From Roseimicrobium sp. ORNL1 (GTDB lineage Bacteria; Verrucomicrobiota; Verrucomicrobiia; Verrucomicrobiales; Verrucomicrobiaceae), in assembly GCF_011044495.1 (NCBI RefSeq), contig NZ_CP049143.1:3658001-3722000 (forward strand): a DNA stretch of 64,000 nucleotides. Direction: 5' to 3'. The notes beneath the pieces were generated by a model. The model was given only the letters and a program-made list of their open reading frames with translations, searched no databases and was not told where the DNA came from. Shown in pieces: positions 9,875 through 18,185 of this stretch. The position numbers were made by a program, and so were the translations under genes. How positions within the stretch are numbered: the first letter of the stretch is position 1; the number at the start of each line of letters is the position of its first letter.

Positions 9875-12800
9875 ATGAGTTCTGTAGTCGTGCCGCTGAA
9901 TCCTTTCTCCGATCAGATTGTGACTTCCCCCCGCCGGGCAGAGCCCTCGGTGCAGGGGCTGAACGATCAGGCTCTCCAACGATTGGTCGCGGGATTTACG
10001 GGGATGGAATTGCCTCCCCGCCGCGGTGGTCGCATCCAGCTGGTGACCTCACCCAGCGGCGGCTACGGCAAGTCCCACCTCACCGGTCGCCTCTACCGGG
10101 AGCTGGGCCGTCGGGCCACGCACATTTATGTGCGGCCCTTCAATGATCCGGAGACCCACTGGGTTTCGCTGTTGCATACCATGATCCAGGAGATGCTGGC
10201 TCCTGAGTTCACCGGTGAAGATGAGGAGGAACTGCCGAAGGACCGCGGCCTGTACGCGCCTTCGCAGATGGATGCCTTTGCCCACGGGGTCTTTGCCTCC
10301 GTGCTGATCTCGCTGCTGGACGTCGGCGAGTTCGAGTACGGCGATCCGGAGTTTGTAAAAGATCGTCTGCGCAACCGCACCTTCGTGAAGTGGGACCTCG
10401 GCGACCCCCAGAGCAACTGGGGACTGTGGGCCAGCGACATGCTGCAGCGGTATGAAGAGTCCGACACCCGCGAGCAACGCGTGCTCCGGTCGCTGAATCA
10501 GGCTACGGGCAATCACCTTGGCAGCACCACCCGTCCACAAGCGTGGCTGCGGGTCCTGCGCCGTTTTGTTTCCAATCGAGGCGCTACCGCCCTGCGCGAC
10601 CAGTGCCTGGAGTGGATGCGGGCGCGCACCCCCATGATTGAACTTGTAACGAAGCCGCTGGGTCTCCAGTCGACCGATGGGGTGGACTCCGAGGGTGGCA
10701 TTGCAGCCCGCAACTCGATGGCTCGCAGCCGCGTGCTGGACCTGCTCACGCTTGGCCGACTCTTCCGTCCCTTCGTCATCTGCTTTGACCAGACTGAAGT
10801 GTTTGGCCGTGTGCCAGGGATGGCTCGCGCGTTTGGCGGCATGCTTTCCGACCTCGTGCAGTGTGAAGGAGCGCAGTTCACCGTGGTTACGGCGAATCAG
10901 GAGATCTGGAACACCCAGCTTTCGCCCTCGATCGAGGTGGCGGACCGTGATCGCATCCTTCCGTCCATGGAGCTTACCGGGCTCTCCATGATGCAGGGCA
11001 GGGAACTTGCCATCAATCGTCTGCGGCAGACCCGCCTGCCCGTGGAACTGCTGGAGTACGTGCTGGCCCCCGACTGGATGGCAGCACAGTTTGCCGGTGG
11101 TCTCCTTTCGCCGCGTGATTTCCTTCGCCGCTGCGAGCAAAGGTACGAAGCCATCGTGCCTGCCGCGCTGGCCCAGCCGCCACGGCCCAGGCTGATGCTG
11201 GCCGAGCTCTATGCCCAGGAGCGCAACCAGATCGAAAACGATCCGAGAGAATCCAAGGACTTCCGTGCAGATGCTCTGCGCTGGGCTCTATTGAATGTGC
11301 CAGCGAAGGCGGGTGCAGACTTCTCAGCCACCTCCTCCCGCACGGAGGTCGCCTCGTACATCGGCGAGTGGAAGAGCAAGGCTGGAGCTCACCGCTACAT
11401 CGTACTGGAGCCGAGCTCCCACACGCTGGTGTGGCAGGCCATCTTCAGAAAGGGCCGGGCGCTTCGCGCGGAGAGTCCGAGTTCGACCGTCGTTGCATTG
11501 CGCATCGAAGGGCAGGGGGCCGTGCCGCATGACAATCAAGCGGCGCACGTCCAGTCCAACAAGGCTTCCGGGAACGAAGCATTCCGGGTTCACGTGCTTA
11601 ATCAGGGAGAGCTCTCCAAGGTCTACGCCGGCTGGGAACTGTACCTCCAGGCGTGCCAGGGAGACATTGAATATACTGCGGAGCAGGTGCTTGCCTTCGT
11701 CTTTGATCGCCTGGCGCCCTTGTACAGCGCGCTGCTTGGTGAGCCGGTTATTTCCACGCTGCCTCCGGAGCAGGCTTCCAGCTTTGTAGCACCTGTGGCT
11801 CCGCAGGAGGCACCCACGGTGATCCTGCCGCGAAGCGTGATTCAGGCACCCGGGGTTCCTCGGGCCGAGCTGCCCGCAGCCTATCCCGCACCGGCTCCTG
11901 CCGCTGCGCCCGCGTATGTCCCACCGTCGTTCGCCACCACTCCAGGTGCGGGTACCTTGGCGGGAAGTGTAGGCACACCGGGGTCTGCTCCTTTATCAGG
12001 TTCCGCAGTGGGTGGCCTGAAGCCCTCTGAGGAAACCGCACCGAGTCACAAGACGGCGATTAAAGTCACGACGCGTGTCGATGGCGTGTTGCAGAGCCCG
12101 GTTCCCGCTGCGGCACCGATGCAATACCCCCTGCCTTCCGGTCTGAAGCCAGCCGCGCCTGTGGCACCGCAGCCACTCCCTCCGCTGGCAACTGCACCTG
12201 CCCCGTCCCCGGCCGTCGTTTCGGCGCCTGCACCCCCGCCGCCCTCGGTGGTTTCTGAGCCTGCACCGACACCAGCCCCTGCACCTCTTCAAGCGCCCGC
12301 CTACGCGGCATCAGCGCCTCCGGCACCGGCGTTTATCGCACCACCTCCGGCACCGCCTCCCGCGCCCGCACCTACGCCACCAGCGTACGCCGCGCCCCGG
12401 CCACCCCGCCCCGAAACGGGCAAAATCGTCATCGCCTCGGTGACCGATACCCTCGGCGCACCCGTCGCACGTCCGGATGCGGTACCAAGACCGCCGTCTC
12501 CCGCAGCGCCGGCACCGGCACCCGTGGTGCCCGCGCCATATCCCGCTCCAGCGCAATACCCATCGGCACCCGCTGCCGCAGCGCCCGCGTTTGCACCACT
12601 TCCGGCGCCTCTTCCTGCACCGGTGTACGCTCCTGTTGCTGTAACGCCTGCACCTGCACCGCTCCCGGCTCCCGTTCCTGCACCGGTGTACGCTCCCGCT
12701 GCTGCAGCGCCTGCGCCCGCACCACTCCCGGCTCCGGTTCCTGCACCGGTGTACGCTCCTATCGCTGCAGCGCCTGCGCCCGCACCACTCCCGGCTCCGG

Positions 12801-14911
12801 TTCCTGCACCGGTGTACGCGCCTGTTGCTGCAACTCCTGCGCCTGCACCACTCCAGGCTCCGGTTCCTGCACCGGTGTACGTGCCCGTTGCTGCAGCTCC
12901 TGCGCCCGCACCACTCCCAGCTCCCGTGCCCGCTCCGGCACCAGTTGCCCCTCCGGCACCAGAGCCAGATCCTGTGCAGTCCTTTGCCTCGTTCCTCCCG
13001 CCTCCGTCGGTTGGATTCGCGGTACCTCCTCCCACCGGACCCACGACGCCTCCGAAGCCAGCGCCTCCGCAGGGGCCGCAGACTTCTCAATCGGCTGAAG
13101 AACCGAAGCCCGGCCAGAAGGCGTTCGCCACGGGAAGTCCCGCTGCCTCTTCATCGGCGGCAGCCGCACCGAAGGCAGCGACGTCTGGAATCATCCCGTC
13201 CCCCGAAGCTGCAGCGCCAGCGTCGGCTCCAGCTTCTGCGGTGCCTTCGCGTCCGGGTGGGGAAACTCCGCAACCGACTGCCAAAGGCGCTTCGTCTCCG
13301 AGCGCGGGTGCACCCTCCAGACCCTCCGTTCCGCCTCCTGCGGTCGCGGCCAAACCAGTGGCACCCAGTGGCAAAGCTGCGCCCACTCCGATGTCCCGGC
13401 AGGGCAATGCCGCCGCAACACCTGCAAGTGGTGCTCCCAAGCCCGGCTCCCCCGGACGCCCAGGTGCTCCCGCTCCCGCCGGTGCAGCAACCCCTGGACC
13501 GAAACCCACATCTCCCGGCGCTCCGGTAGCGCGTGGCCCCATGCCTGCGCAGCCTGGCCCTGGCCCACGGCCTGCACCCGGCTCGTCGTCCGCACCTTCA
13601 GCAGCACCCGCTGCAGAGGAGAAGCCCGGTTTCTTCGGTCGCATCGGAAAAATGTTCTCCAAGAAGGAAGCGGCTCAAGAGGTAGCTCCCGCTCCTGCCA
13701 CCGCGCCTCGCCGCCCCATGCCTGCCGCCACCGCAGCAAGGCTCGCGGGTGCTGGCGCAGGCGCCGTTCCACCCGGTGCTCCTCCAGGCCCAAGAATACC
13801 CGGACGGCCCGGAGCCGGACCTTCAGCAGGTGCGCCCGCGCCTGCATCGAAGCGCACTGAGCCTGTCGCTGTGATCCCTGTCAGTGATGACGACGATTCA
13901 CCGGAGGCTGCGGTCCGACCCGCCGAAGCACCGCCAAAAAAATCACGGACTGAGGCGTCGCCCGCGAAAGACGCCTCAGTCGAAGACAAAGTCAGCGCAA
14001 CCGAAAGCCAGAGCTCCGAGAGCAAGAACAGCGCTCAGGACACAAGCATCGTTGGTGAAGCAAATGCCGCAGAGCCTGTGGCCAAGCCAACGGAAACGGT
14101 TGAGCAACCAGCGACATCAAAGACAGAAATACCGGCCAAGAAGCAACCGGAGGCTCCATCGCTGGAGACTGCACCGGCAGCAGTAACATCGCCTGCCGCA
14201 ACGGCTGCGACCATTGCTGCTGCTCCGGCTCTTTCTCCTGAAGCGCAGCTCGCGCCCGTGGCTGCACCACGCATTGCAATGATGTCGGCACGTCTGGCGC
14301 AGCCACCGTTTGTGGCCACACCTGCCTCGACGCGCCAGCATCCTTCCCAGCCGTGGGCGTTCGCTGATGAAGGCATGACACGCCTCGCGGAGTTGCTTCG
14401 TCCCAAGGCACCAGACACCCCCGCGAAGCTCAGGACGAATGGCAACGGGAATGGCAATGGCAACGGACACTCGAACGGGAAGTCCCATGCCAACGGACAT
14501 CATGGTGTATCTCACCTTGAGGAAGATGAAGGACCTCTGTCCCAATCACCCTCGCATGAGGCCATGGTATGGCTGGCAAGTTGCCTGCGCGAATACCAGC
14601 AGGAGCGTGATGCTCCTGAGGGTGACCGCCGGGTGGCCATCTTTGCCCGAGAAGAATCGCCTGTGGCCGAGCCTCTCATTCCCGCCTCCGTCCTGTCCGA
14701 AGTGGCGAGTCCACCGAGCCTTGCAAAAGTGATGCGCGATCTCGTGAAGGCCCGCCGGCTTGTCAGTTATCCCATGCTCGCCACGGAACTGGAGAAGCGC
14801 CTTTCACGTCCGGTATCGATGGATGAAACAATAGCCGCGGCAAAGGCCTCCGGCGAAATCCACGTGTACGGCGAAGGCAACAGCGCGGGATATCTGTGGC
14901 AGGGCAGGTGA
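9875..14911 (+). CDS. Giant P-loop ATPase with Pro/Ala-rich linker and C-terminal helical domain
   Basis: 1678 residues from ATG at 9875 (another in-frame ATG is 36 bp upstream). Residues 1-about 620 are a structured ATPase module: Walker A SPSGGYGKSHL with Lys66, a likely Walker B FVICFDQTEVFG near 300, and a region resembling an AAA lid. Residues about 630-1480 are extraordinarily rich in Pro and Ala, including a 21-residue unit repeated five times (914-1018), a Gly/Pro/Ala stretch and an acidic SDDDDSPE patch. An Asn/Gly/His stretch (about 1520-1545) precedes a folded C-terminus (about 1550-1678) with winged-helix-like pattern ending in GNSAGYLWQGR. It has no membrane segment. No neighbour explains it. 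It could be a scaffold or chromosome/cell-division ATPase; function is unknown. Confidence 0.8.
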   Translation: MSSVVVPLNPFSDQIVTSPRRAEPSVQGLNDQALQRLVAGFTGMELPPRRGGRIQLVTSPSGGYGKSHLTGRLYRELGRRATHIYVRPFNDPETHWVSLLHTMIQEMLAPEFTGEDEEELPKDRGLYAPSQMDAFAHGVFASVLISLLDVGEFEYGDPEFVKDRLRNRTFVKWDLGDPQSNWGLWASDMLQRYEESDTREQRVLRSLNQATGNHLGSTTRPQAWLRVLRRFVSNRGATALRDQCLEWMRARTPMIELVTKPLGLQSTDGVDSEGGIAARNSMARSRVLDLLTLGRLFRPFVICFDQTEVFGRVPGMARAFGGMLSDLVQCEGAQFTVVTANQEIWNTQLSPSIEVADRDRILPSMELTGLSMMQGRELAINRLRQTRLPVELLEYVLAPDWMAAQFAGGLLSPRDFLRRCEQRYEAIVPAALAQPPRPRLMLAELYAQERNQIENDPRESKDFRADALRWALLNVPAKAGADFSATSSRTEVASYIGEWKSKAGAHRYIVLEPSSHTLVWQAIFRKGRALRAESPSSTVVALRIEGQGAVPHDNQAAHVQSNKASGNEAFRVHVLNQGELSKVYAGWELYLQACQGDIEYTAEQVLAFVFDRLAPLYSALLGEPVISTLPPEQASSFVAPVAPQEAPTVILPRSVIQAPGVPRAELPAAYPAPAPAAAPAYVPPSFATTPGAGTLAGSVGTPGSAPLSGSAVGGLKPSEETAPSHKTAIKVTTRVDGVLQSPVPAAAPMQYPLPSGLKPAAPVAPQPLPPLATAPAPSPAVVSAPAPPPPSVVSEPAPTPAPAPLQAPAYAASAPPAPAFIAPPPAPPPAPAPTPPAYAAPRPPRPETGKIVIASVTDTLGAPVARPDAVPRPPSPAAPAPAPVVPAPYPAPAQYPSAPAAAAPAFAPLPAPLPAPVYAPVAVTPAPAPLPAPVPAPVYAPAAAAPAPAPLPAPVPAPVYAPIAAAPAPAPLPAPVPAPVYAPVAATPAPAPLQAPVPAPVYVPVAAAPAPAPLPAPVPAPAPVAPPAPEPDPVQSFASFLPPPSVGFAVPPPTGPTTPPKPAPPQGPQTSQSAEEPKPGQKAFATGSPAASSSAAAAPKAATSGIIPSPEAAAPASAPASAVPSRPGGETPQPTAKGASSPSAGAPSRPSVPPPAVAAKPVAPSGKAAPTPMSRQGNAAATPASGAPKPGSPGRPGAPAPAGAATPGPKPTSPGAPVARGPMPAQPGPGPRPAPGSSSAPSAAPAAEEKPGFFGRIGKMFSKKEAAQEVAPAPATAPRRPMPAATAARLAGAGAGAVPPGAPPGPRIPGRPGAGPSAGAPAPASKRTEPVAVIPVSDDDDSPEAAVRPAEAPPKKSRTEASPAKDASVEDKVSATESQSSESKNSAQDTSIVGEANAAEPVAKPTETVEQPATSKTEIPAKKQPEAPSLETAPAAVTSPAATAATIAAAPALSPEAQLAPVAAPRIAMMSARLAQPPFVATPASTRQHPSQPWAFADEGMTRLAELLRPKAPDTPAKLRTNGNGNGNGNGHSNGKSHANGHHGVSHLEEDEGPLSQSPSHEAMVWLASCLREYQQERDAPEGDRRVAIFAREESPVAEPLIPASVLSEVASPPSLAKVMRDLVKARRLVSYPMLATELEKRLSRPVSMDETIAAAKASGEIHVYGEGNSAGYLWQGR
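12614..12928 (+). repeat. Five 63-bp in-frame tandem repeats
   Basis: Five copies of a 63-bp unit encode PAPVYAP followed by a variable VAV/AAA/IAA/VAA step and then APAPLPAPV, i.e. a 21-residue unit, inside the linker of the giant ATPase. Units differ by a few silent or conservative changes, so the array is not freshly expanded but is still a candidate for copy-number variation. A partial unit precedes it and a degenerate PAPAPVAPPAPE follows. Confidence 0.9.
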
Positions 14912-14937
14912 GGTGAAGCGCGGAGACTGGACCGCGC

Positions 14938-15831
14938 TCACACCAGCCGGTTCAGCGCGTGAATCATCTCCTGTGCCTGTGAGCGATAGCTTCCACCGAA
15001 GAGGTGGTGGTGGTTGAGCACGTGGTAGAGGTTGTACAAGTCACGTCGCAGGGGCCAGTTTGCATGGCGTGGCCAGGCATCATCGTAGGCTTCGTAGAAG
15101 GCCGCAGGGAACGCGCCGAAGAGTTCAGTGAAGGCGAGGTCACATTCCCGGTCGCCGTAGTAGCTGGCGGGATCGTAGATGATGGGCGTGGGCGTGCTGT
15201 CATCGTCATCGGTAAAGGAAGCATTGCCACCCCAGAGATCGCCATGCAGCAGCGAAGCCTCCGGCGTGTAGCCTTCAAAGAAGAGCGGCAACTGCTCCAG
15301 CAAACGATCCGCGCCTGCAAAACGCACGCCCTGTTCCGCGGCGAGCTTGAGCTGAAATCCCAGCCGCTGCTCGCGCCAGAAGGTGATCCAGTCATGGCTG
15401 GCGGCATTCGGCTGCGGCGTGGCACCGATGTAGTTCGCGCAATGCCAGCCGTAAGAACCATCCGGTGAGACATGGCGATGCAGGGAGGCAAGCCGGGCGC
15501 CGAAGCTCTCCCATGAGGAAGCACCGCTTCGCCCCATGGCGACGTATTCGAGCACCAGGAAGCTCCGATCCCCGTGCCAGCCGGTGACAAGGGGGCGTGG
15601 CACGCGAATGACTCCGGCAGCGTTGATGGCCTTCAGGGCATCCATCTCGGCATCGAACAGCCCGGTACGAGCCACGGAGTTCACCTTCACGAAGTAAGGC
15701 GTGAGCGCGACCAGCACATACGCCTCATGAATGCAGCCACCTCCTACAGGCCGGGCCTGGCATGCACCAAGGGATTTGCCCGTGGCATGTTCGATCTCCT
15801 TGCCGATGGCGTGGAGCAACGCGGCGTCCAT
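14938..15831 (-). CDS. Fructosamine/ketosamine-3-kinase family protein
   Basis: 297 residues from ATG at 15831; the open frame continues upstream but the extra 81 residues are antisense to the neighbouring gene. It shows the aminoglycoside-phosphotransferase-like kinase fold: VGGGCIHEAYVL near the N-terminus, FVKVN as nucleotide-binding Lys, catalytic loop LLHGDLWGGN and the metal site IYDPASYYGDRECDLAF. This is the standard pattern of bacterial fructosamine-3-kinase-like proteins (YniA type), which phosphorylate ketosamines so that glycated amines fall apart. Length is typical (about 290). It is convergent with the giant ATPase and lies 22 bp before the LMW phosphatase stop on the same strand. 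Fructosamine kinase-LMW phosphatase pairs are seen in other bacteria and suggest a protein deglycation unit. Confidence 0.9.
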   Translation of the reverse strand: MDAALLHAIGKEIEHATGKSLGACQARPVGGGCIHEAYVLVALTPYFVKVNSVARTGLFDAEMDALKAINAAGVIRVPRPLVTGWHGDRSFLVLEYVAMGRSGASSWESFGARLASLHRHVSPDGSYGWHCANYIGATPQPNAASHDWITFWREQRLGFQLKLAAEQGVRFAGADRLLEQLPLFFEGYTPEASLLHGDLWGGNASFTDDDDSTPTPIIYDPASYYGDRECDLAFTELFGAFPAAFYEAYDDAWPRHANWPLRRDLYNLYHVLNHHHLFGGSYRSQAQEMIHALNRLV

Positions 15832-15853
15832 GAATAAAGAGAACGTTGAGCGA

Positions 15854-16354
15854 TCAGCGCGCCAGAAGTGTGCCATTCTGAAGGCGGCGCACCAGCTCGG
15901 TGCATCCGTCCTCCATGAGATCCAGCACCTCCTCGAATCCTTCCGCGCCTCCGTAGTAGGGATCCGGCACCTCGGTGTGATCGTGTTCCGTGCAGTACTC
16001 ACAGAAGAGATGCACGCGTGCCTTGCGGGGCACACCGCCCACGAGCTGGTTGGCATCGGCGAGGTTGAACTCATCCATCACGAGTACCAGGTCAAAAGCA
16101 TCCAGATCCGAGGGACGCAACTGCCGGGCCGCGTGAGTGAGCGTGTAGCCTCGCTGCGATGCCGCCTTGCGCATGCGCGCGTCCGCTGGGTTGCCGGCAT
16201 GCATGCCGATGGTGCCCGCGGAGTCCACCTGCACATCTTTACCCAAGCCTGCGGCATCGATCATGTGCTGCATCACCCCCTCGGCCGCAGGTGAGCGGCA
16301 GATGTTTCCCATGCAGACGAAAAGGATGCGGGTGGGGGAGGGCGAAGGGGGCAT
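15854..16354 (-). CDS. Low-molecular-weight protein tyrosine phosphatase
   Basis: 166 residues from ATG at 16354 (a 12-residue upstream extension is possible). The P-loop CX5R is CMGNICRS with nucleophile Cys14 and Arg20, the general acid is in VPDPYYGG near 130, and the AARQL segment follows the usual pattern. Length fits the family. LMW-PTPs remove phosphate from tyrosine or arginine and, when linked to fructosamine kinase, may dephosphorylate ribulosamine or fructosamine products. The kinase gene follows 22 bp downstream on the same strand, so co-transcription is likely. It is cytoplasmic. Confidence 0.93.
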   Translation of the reverse strand: MPPSPSPTRILFVCMGNICRSPAAEGVMQHMIDAAGLGKDVQVDSAGTIGMHAGNPADARMRKAASQRGYTLTHAARQLRPSDLDAFDLVLVMDEFNLADANQLVGGVPRKARVHLFCEYCTEHDHTEVPDPYYGGAEGFEEVLDLMEDGCTELVRRLQNGTLLAR

Positions 16355-16408
16355 GTTCAGACCTATGCGCAGCCTGTCGCATGGGTGCAACTGAAGGTCC
16401 TTCAGTCG

Positions 16409-16984
16409 TCACTCTTCGACCTTTGCGTACATCCATGATGCCAGAGGGATGCGGCGTTTGACTACTAAGGGAGGCACGCGCCGGGCTGGTCTGATGACGA
16501 TATGATAGCTCGGGTCCCCGCCAATCTCATCGGACACCTCATCACGCGGGAACTGTCCGCGTCCACTCCAACGAAATAGCTGTTGGACCGTCACGTGGTA
16601 TCTTCCAGGGTCTACTTGCAGGCAGAAATCCTGGGGCTCCGGCAGCTTGTACTCTTCAAATTGCGCACACATGGTCAGGCTTTGGAAAGAAGCCAGGCAA
16701 AGAGTACCGCTTGTCTGAACACATCCCTCGAACTGCTAATGAAACGTTTTTTGCAACTTCTTGCCCTGATGAAGACGGAATGAAAAACGTCCCTGGGGTG
16801 TTCCCCATGCGAGCAGCTTTTCTTCATTCATGTGCCGCAGGGCGACGTCAGCGATGCTGCGAGCAGTCCAGTCTCCAATGAATCCTTCGTAGCTTTGCGG
16901 ATCACCGAATACATGAAAGGCCCACTGGGCGTCCATGGCGACAACAATGTCACCGTTCTCGGATACCGCATGGGATGTCAGCAT
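16409..16984 (-). pseudogene. Hypothetical protein gene interrupted by in-frame amber stop
   Basis: One continuous frame of 191 codons runs from ATG at 16984 to the stop at 16409, broken only by a TAG at 16736-16738 (codon 83). The upstream part reads MLTSHAVSENGDIVVAMDAQ and is 82 residues; after TAG the same frame continues QFEGCVQTSGTLCLASFQ with no gap and runs 108 more residues with normal protein character, including DPGRYHVTVQQLFRW. Both halves look like parts of one small beta-rich domain (strand-turn-strand with a PGRYHV motif resembling competence/immunity-type proteins). Either the gene has been killed by a point mutation, or the stop is read through, or there is a sequencing error; the alternative of two separate genes of 82 and 87 residues is less likely. 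Family unknown. Confidence 0.55.
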
Positions 16985-17007
16985 AGGATCCGATTCCCGG
17001 GCACCGA

Positions 17008-17997
17008 CTAATTCTTCACCAGCAATCCAGTAAAGGGATCCGTGGCCATCTCCACCTTACCGACCAGCTCTTCCAGTGCGCCTTCAAGGGAGGCGAGGCA
17101 GTCCACAAGACGCACATCTGGAATGCGAACCGCACGATGATAGCCAAAGGCGGCGCGGCCTCCCATGAGGAGCGCGACCGAAGGCGGCAGGAGCTGGCGC
17201 AGCTTCGTGATTTCCGCTGGCACGTTCGGATCATCCGAGGGGTACACGAGACTGAGCGCCACGGCACGCGCACGGCGGGTTTGCACGCAGGCGGCGATTT
17301 CTTCCGCTGCAAGCGAGGGTCCGAGGTAAGTTGCCCGCCACCCCAAATCGCGAGCCACGGCCGAGGCGAGGAGAGCGCCCACCTCATGGCACTGGCCGCT
17401 GGGTGTCGTCACCACGAGTTCCGGAGCATCCGGGGGCGGCTGGTAGCATCTTGCTCCGATGGCGAGGAAATCACGCACCACATTCGTGGCGAGATGCTCG
17501 TGGGACACACGAAGCTCTCCTTTGCGCCAGGCTTCTCCCACTTCATAGACCAGCGGCGAAACAATGCGCAGGAGCGTCGTACGCGCTCCATAGCGGAGAC
17601 AGGCTTCCTCCAGAAGACGGGTCAGCGTGAGGCAATCGAGCTTCTTCACTGCTTCCATGCACCTCGCCTGACACTGGTCAGGCGTGGAGTGCGTGAGGTC
17701 CGGAACTGGCGCCGGTGCCTCGCCTCGCTCGGGCAGTTCCTTCTTGTGCAGGCTGTACAATTCCTCAAGGCAGAGGCAGGCGATCTGGCTGATACGATGA
17801 CCGCAGCCGGTGAGCTGTTTCAGGAGACGGAGGCGCTCGATTTCCTCATCCGAATAAAGGCGGCGGTTGGAGTCGGTACGCTGGCAGCAGACCAGTCCAT
17901 AGCGCCTCTCCCAGACGCGAATCACGTGCGCTGTAAGACCGGTGCGGTGGCACACGACCTTGATGGGATGGCGCAGTTCACGAGAGGGGGCGGACAT
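17008..17997 (-). CDS. MerR-family regulator with cobalamin-binding domain (CarH/LitR-like)
   Basis: 329 residues. Residues 10-80 are a MerR winged helix (TGLTAHVIRVWERRYGL plus SNRRLYSDEEIERL). A helical bundle follows with the CarH-type cap W157...EH (SHEHLATNVV, Glu167-His168). The Rossmann B12-binding domain starts near 193 and has the His ligand in SGQCHEVG (His204). In CarH the Trp, Glu and His contact adenosylcobalamin and light breaks the complex to free DNA. All three are present here, so light or B12 sensing is plausible. It is divergent from the SpmAB gene with 188 bp between start codons, which makes self-regulation or regulation of that gene possible. No carotenoid or photolyase gene is in the window. 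Confidence 0.86.
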   Translation of the reverse strand: MSAPSRELRHPIKVVCHRTGLTAHVIRVWERRYGLVCCQRTDSNRRLYSDEEIERLRLLKQLTGCGHRISQIACLCLEELYSLHKKELPERGEAPAPVPDLTHSTPDQCQARCMEAVKKLDCLTLTRLLEEACLRYGARTTLLRIVSPLVYEVGEAWRKGELRVSHEHLATNVVRDFLAIGARCYQPPPDAPELVVTTPSGQCHEVGALLASAVARDLGWRATYLGPSLAAEEIAACVQTRRARAVALSLVYPSDDPNVPAEITKLRQLLPPSVALLMGGRAAFGYHRAVRIPDVRLVDCLASLEGALEELVGKVEMATDPFTGLLVKN

Positions 17998-18185
17998 GAA
18001 AAATTGCGGGGGTCTACAATGGGATGGTCAGATTACGTGCGAAGGTGACGGAACGGTTGGCAGGAAGGGGACAATTCAAAGGATCGGGGCGAAAAAAGCA
18101 AGCCTGTACCAACCTTGATGCAATCTACATGGGAGCAGGCATACCGCACTTGCCAAGTGCTGGCATCCTGTTAAAGCACGGGTCC

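Noticed and set aside
12614-12928. CRISPR-like regular repeats
   Set aside because: Contiguous in-frame protein-coding tandem repeats with no spacers; no cas genes and no other spaced repeat array in the window.
12301-13169. Several long Gly/Ala- and Arg-rich minus-strand frames (up to 259 residues)
   Set aside because: Antisense and frame-shifted readings of the Pro/Ala repeat region in the giant ATPase; low-complexity composition explains their length.
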